55,949 bases of DNA, taken from Cacconaster sp045642485 (lineage in GTDB: Bacteria; Bacteroidota; Bacteroidia; Bacteroidales; UBA932). The position numbers and the translations under genes are program-made. Position 1 is the stretch's first letter, and each line of letters opens with the position of its first letter. The notes below the pieces were generated by a model. The model did not search any database and was not told where the DNA came from. It saw nothing but the letters and a program-made list of their open reading frames with translations. This document shows positions 55,124-55,949 of the stretch, in pieces. The stretch is taken from positions 1-55,949 of the forward strand of contig JAZUIV010000055.1 of NCBI GenBank assembly GCA_045642485.1, in the 5' to 3' direction.

Positions 55124-55618
55124 ATGAGTTATCCGTCCGAGTTTGTATCCGTTTTCGCAAGGAACTGTGCCGTAAGGCGTATCGACGCCTCTACCGCCCG
55201 CCTGTTTCTGGAGAAGAACCACAGGTTCGGGTTCAGCAGATGCGGGTACAGTTACGGGCTGTTTGTGGAGAGGCAGGGCCACGAGGGGAAGTTCGTTCCC
55301 GGTGAGATGGTCGCGGTAAGTTGCTTTTCCAAGCCGCGTCACCGCCAGGAAGAGGGGCGCCGGCTCTCTTCCTACGAGTGGGTCCGATACGCATCCCTCG
55401 AGGGTGTCCGTGTAAGCGGGGGGATGGGCAAGATGCTCAGCGCGTTCATCGGTGATTTTCACCCCGATGACGTGATGTCATACGCTCCCCTGCAGGACGG
55501 AACCGAGGGCGAAGTCTATGAGAAACTGGGCTTTGTCCGGGAGGGAGTGAAGCAGTTCGCTCAGGGAACATCCGCGGTCTTCCGCCTGAAAGTTTCCAAT
55601 TCAAATGAGTATGTTTGA
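55124..55618 (+). CDS. GNAT-like conserved protein of Bacteroidota
   Basis: 164 residues with patterns of a family of small GNAT-like proteins: ARLFLEKNHRFGFSRCGYSYGL, MVAVSCFSKPRH, SSYEWVRYASLEGVRVSGGMGKMLSAFI and DDVMSYAPLQDGTEGEVYEKLGF. The GGMGKML segment stands where GNAT enzymes bind the CoA pyrophosphate. No substrate known. The start ATG fits the first residues of the family; its promoter implies a leaderless mRNA. It is alone between trpB2 and the final lipoprotein. Confidence 0.7.
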   Translation: MSYPSEFVSVFARNCAVRRIDASTARLFLEKNHRFGFSRCGYSYGLFVERQGHEGKFVPGEMVAVSCFSKPRHRQEEGRRLSSYEWVRYASLEGVRVSGGMGKMLSAFIGDFHPDDVMSYAPLQDGTEGEVYEKLGFVREGVKQFAQGTSAVFRLKVSNSNEYV

Positions 55619-55629
55619 GAAATAATTCG

Positions 55630-55637
55630 TACCTTTG
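55630..55637 (+). promoter_or_regulatory. -7 box of the final lipoprotein gene
   Basis: TACCTTTG, followed by C, 25 bases before the ATG at 55663. Confidence 0.6.
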
Positions 55638-55662
55638 CGCAATAATAATTGGATGGAGTGAT

Positions 55663-55949
55663 ATGAAATTCAAATCGATTTTATTATTTGTCCTGTTGGT
55701 AGCAATCGTCGCTTCCTTCAGCTTAATCTCGTGTCATAAAAATGACCCTGAAAATGACGTTTATTCGGATTGGACGGAGGTGACAGAGGCTGATTTGGAC
55801 GTTTTTGCCAAAGCAAGGGCGGCTTACCTCGATGATCCGGCTAATGCCACGGCCCCAGAATATGAGATGATGAAATCGCTTTCCGAACCTTATGCCGTGA
55901 GAACAAAGGCAGTGGAGAACGGTATGAATTATCAGTTCGCCTTCACGAT
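55663..55949 (+). CDS. Lipoprotein, partial (continues past window)
   Basis: The first 95 codons of a gene cut by the window end. A lipoprotein signal (SILLFVLLVAIVASFSLISC, cysteine near residue 24, then HKNDPEND) is clear. The acidic part after it has no recognisable domain. Expected location is the periplasm or outer membrane. Confidence 0.8.
   Translation, partial: MKFKSILLFVLLVAIVASFSLISCHKNDPENDVYSDWTEVTEADLDVFAKARAAYLDDPANATAPEYEMMKSLSEPYAVRTKAVENGMNYQFAFT

Noticed and set aside
1..55949. Ribosomal RNA or tRNA genes
   Set aside because: None recognised on either strand in the intergenic regions.

Overview
This window looks like the chromosome of a member of the Bacteroidales (phylum Bacteroidota). 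The evidence is the repeated -7 promoter box TAnnTTTG with a TTTG box about 20 nt upstream, many lipoprotein and outer-membrane beta-barrel genes, families largely confined to this phylum (DUF4491, BACON, GH97, Bacteroidota-type AddAB with an iron-sulfur AddB, orphan TrpB2) and weak Shine-Dalgarno sequences. The coding DNA is moderately GC-rich. A gut or rumen Bacteroidales is plausible; genus cannot be fixed from the sequence.

Region 1 (1 to about 10.9 kb) is a low-order, accessory island. It opens with gene debris (a truncated sugar aminotransferase, a RhuM fragment, a rubredoxin N-terminal fragment fused by recombination to a helicase-associated-domain fragment) and clusters of inverted repeats. 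A probable small RNA with its own promoter and terminator lies at 2999-3100. Then come toxin-antitoxin type modules: DUF4160/DUF2442, an XRE/toxin pair, a second XRE/toxin pair whose toxin is broken, and YefM/YoeB. A SWIM/SNF2 helicase and several unknown genes sit among them. A repeat of about 75 bp recurs just beyond the 3' ends of three minus-strand genes.

Region 2 (about 10.9-19 kb) is dominated by an oxidative-stress neighbourhood: a LysR regulator divergent from superoxide reductase with a perfect 27-bp operator-like dyad between them, then lipocalin, rubredoxin-like protein, flavin split-barrel protein and Bcp peroxiredoxin. It is studded with a REP-like palindrome (core GCGAGTGACTCGC). 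One full REP-associated tyrosine transposase (RAYT) lies in the middle and itself contains the palindrome in frame. Eleven full palindromes and one half copy occur between 2.0 and 18.5 kb and none was seen elsewhere in the window. They usually abut stop codons, and in one place a palindrome fills the junction between an AlkD-like and a GNAT coding region, giving one fused reading frame. A decayed MATE transporter closes this region.

Region 3 (20-55.9 kb) is ordered, operonic core genome with many ATGA start/stop overlaps: a four-gene outer-membrane operon including a cysteine-rich barrel and a YjbH-like protein; an fRMsr-MsrA fusion; ispF-resB-ccsA-serine hydrolase; ssb; a conserved small membrane protein-mutL-rhomboid-EEP-tsaC operon; GH43; M3 peptidase; addB-addA-S41 protease-aspC; pdxA-rnhA-pgi; a Tat-exported Gfo/Idh/MocA oxidoreductase-HEAT-GH97 operon; trpB2; and a partial lipoprotein at the end. 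Between pgi and addB sits a 277-bp hairpin-rich element with perfect 15-bp terminal inverted repeats.

The signals most worth following up are the RAYT/REP system and what it has done to coding sequences, the multi-hairpin inverted-repeat element at 45525-45801, the candidate small RNA at 2999-3100, and the gene-end repeat of the toxin-antitoxin island.
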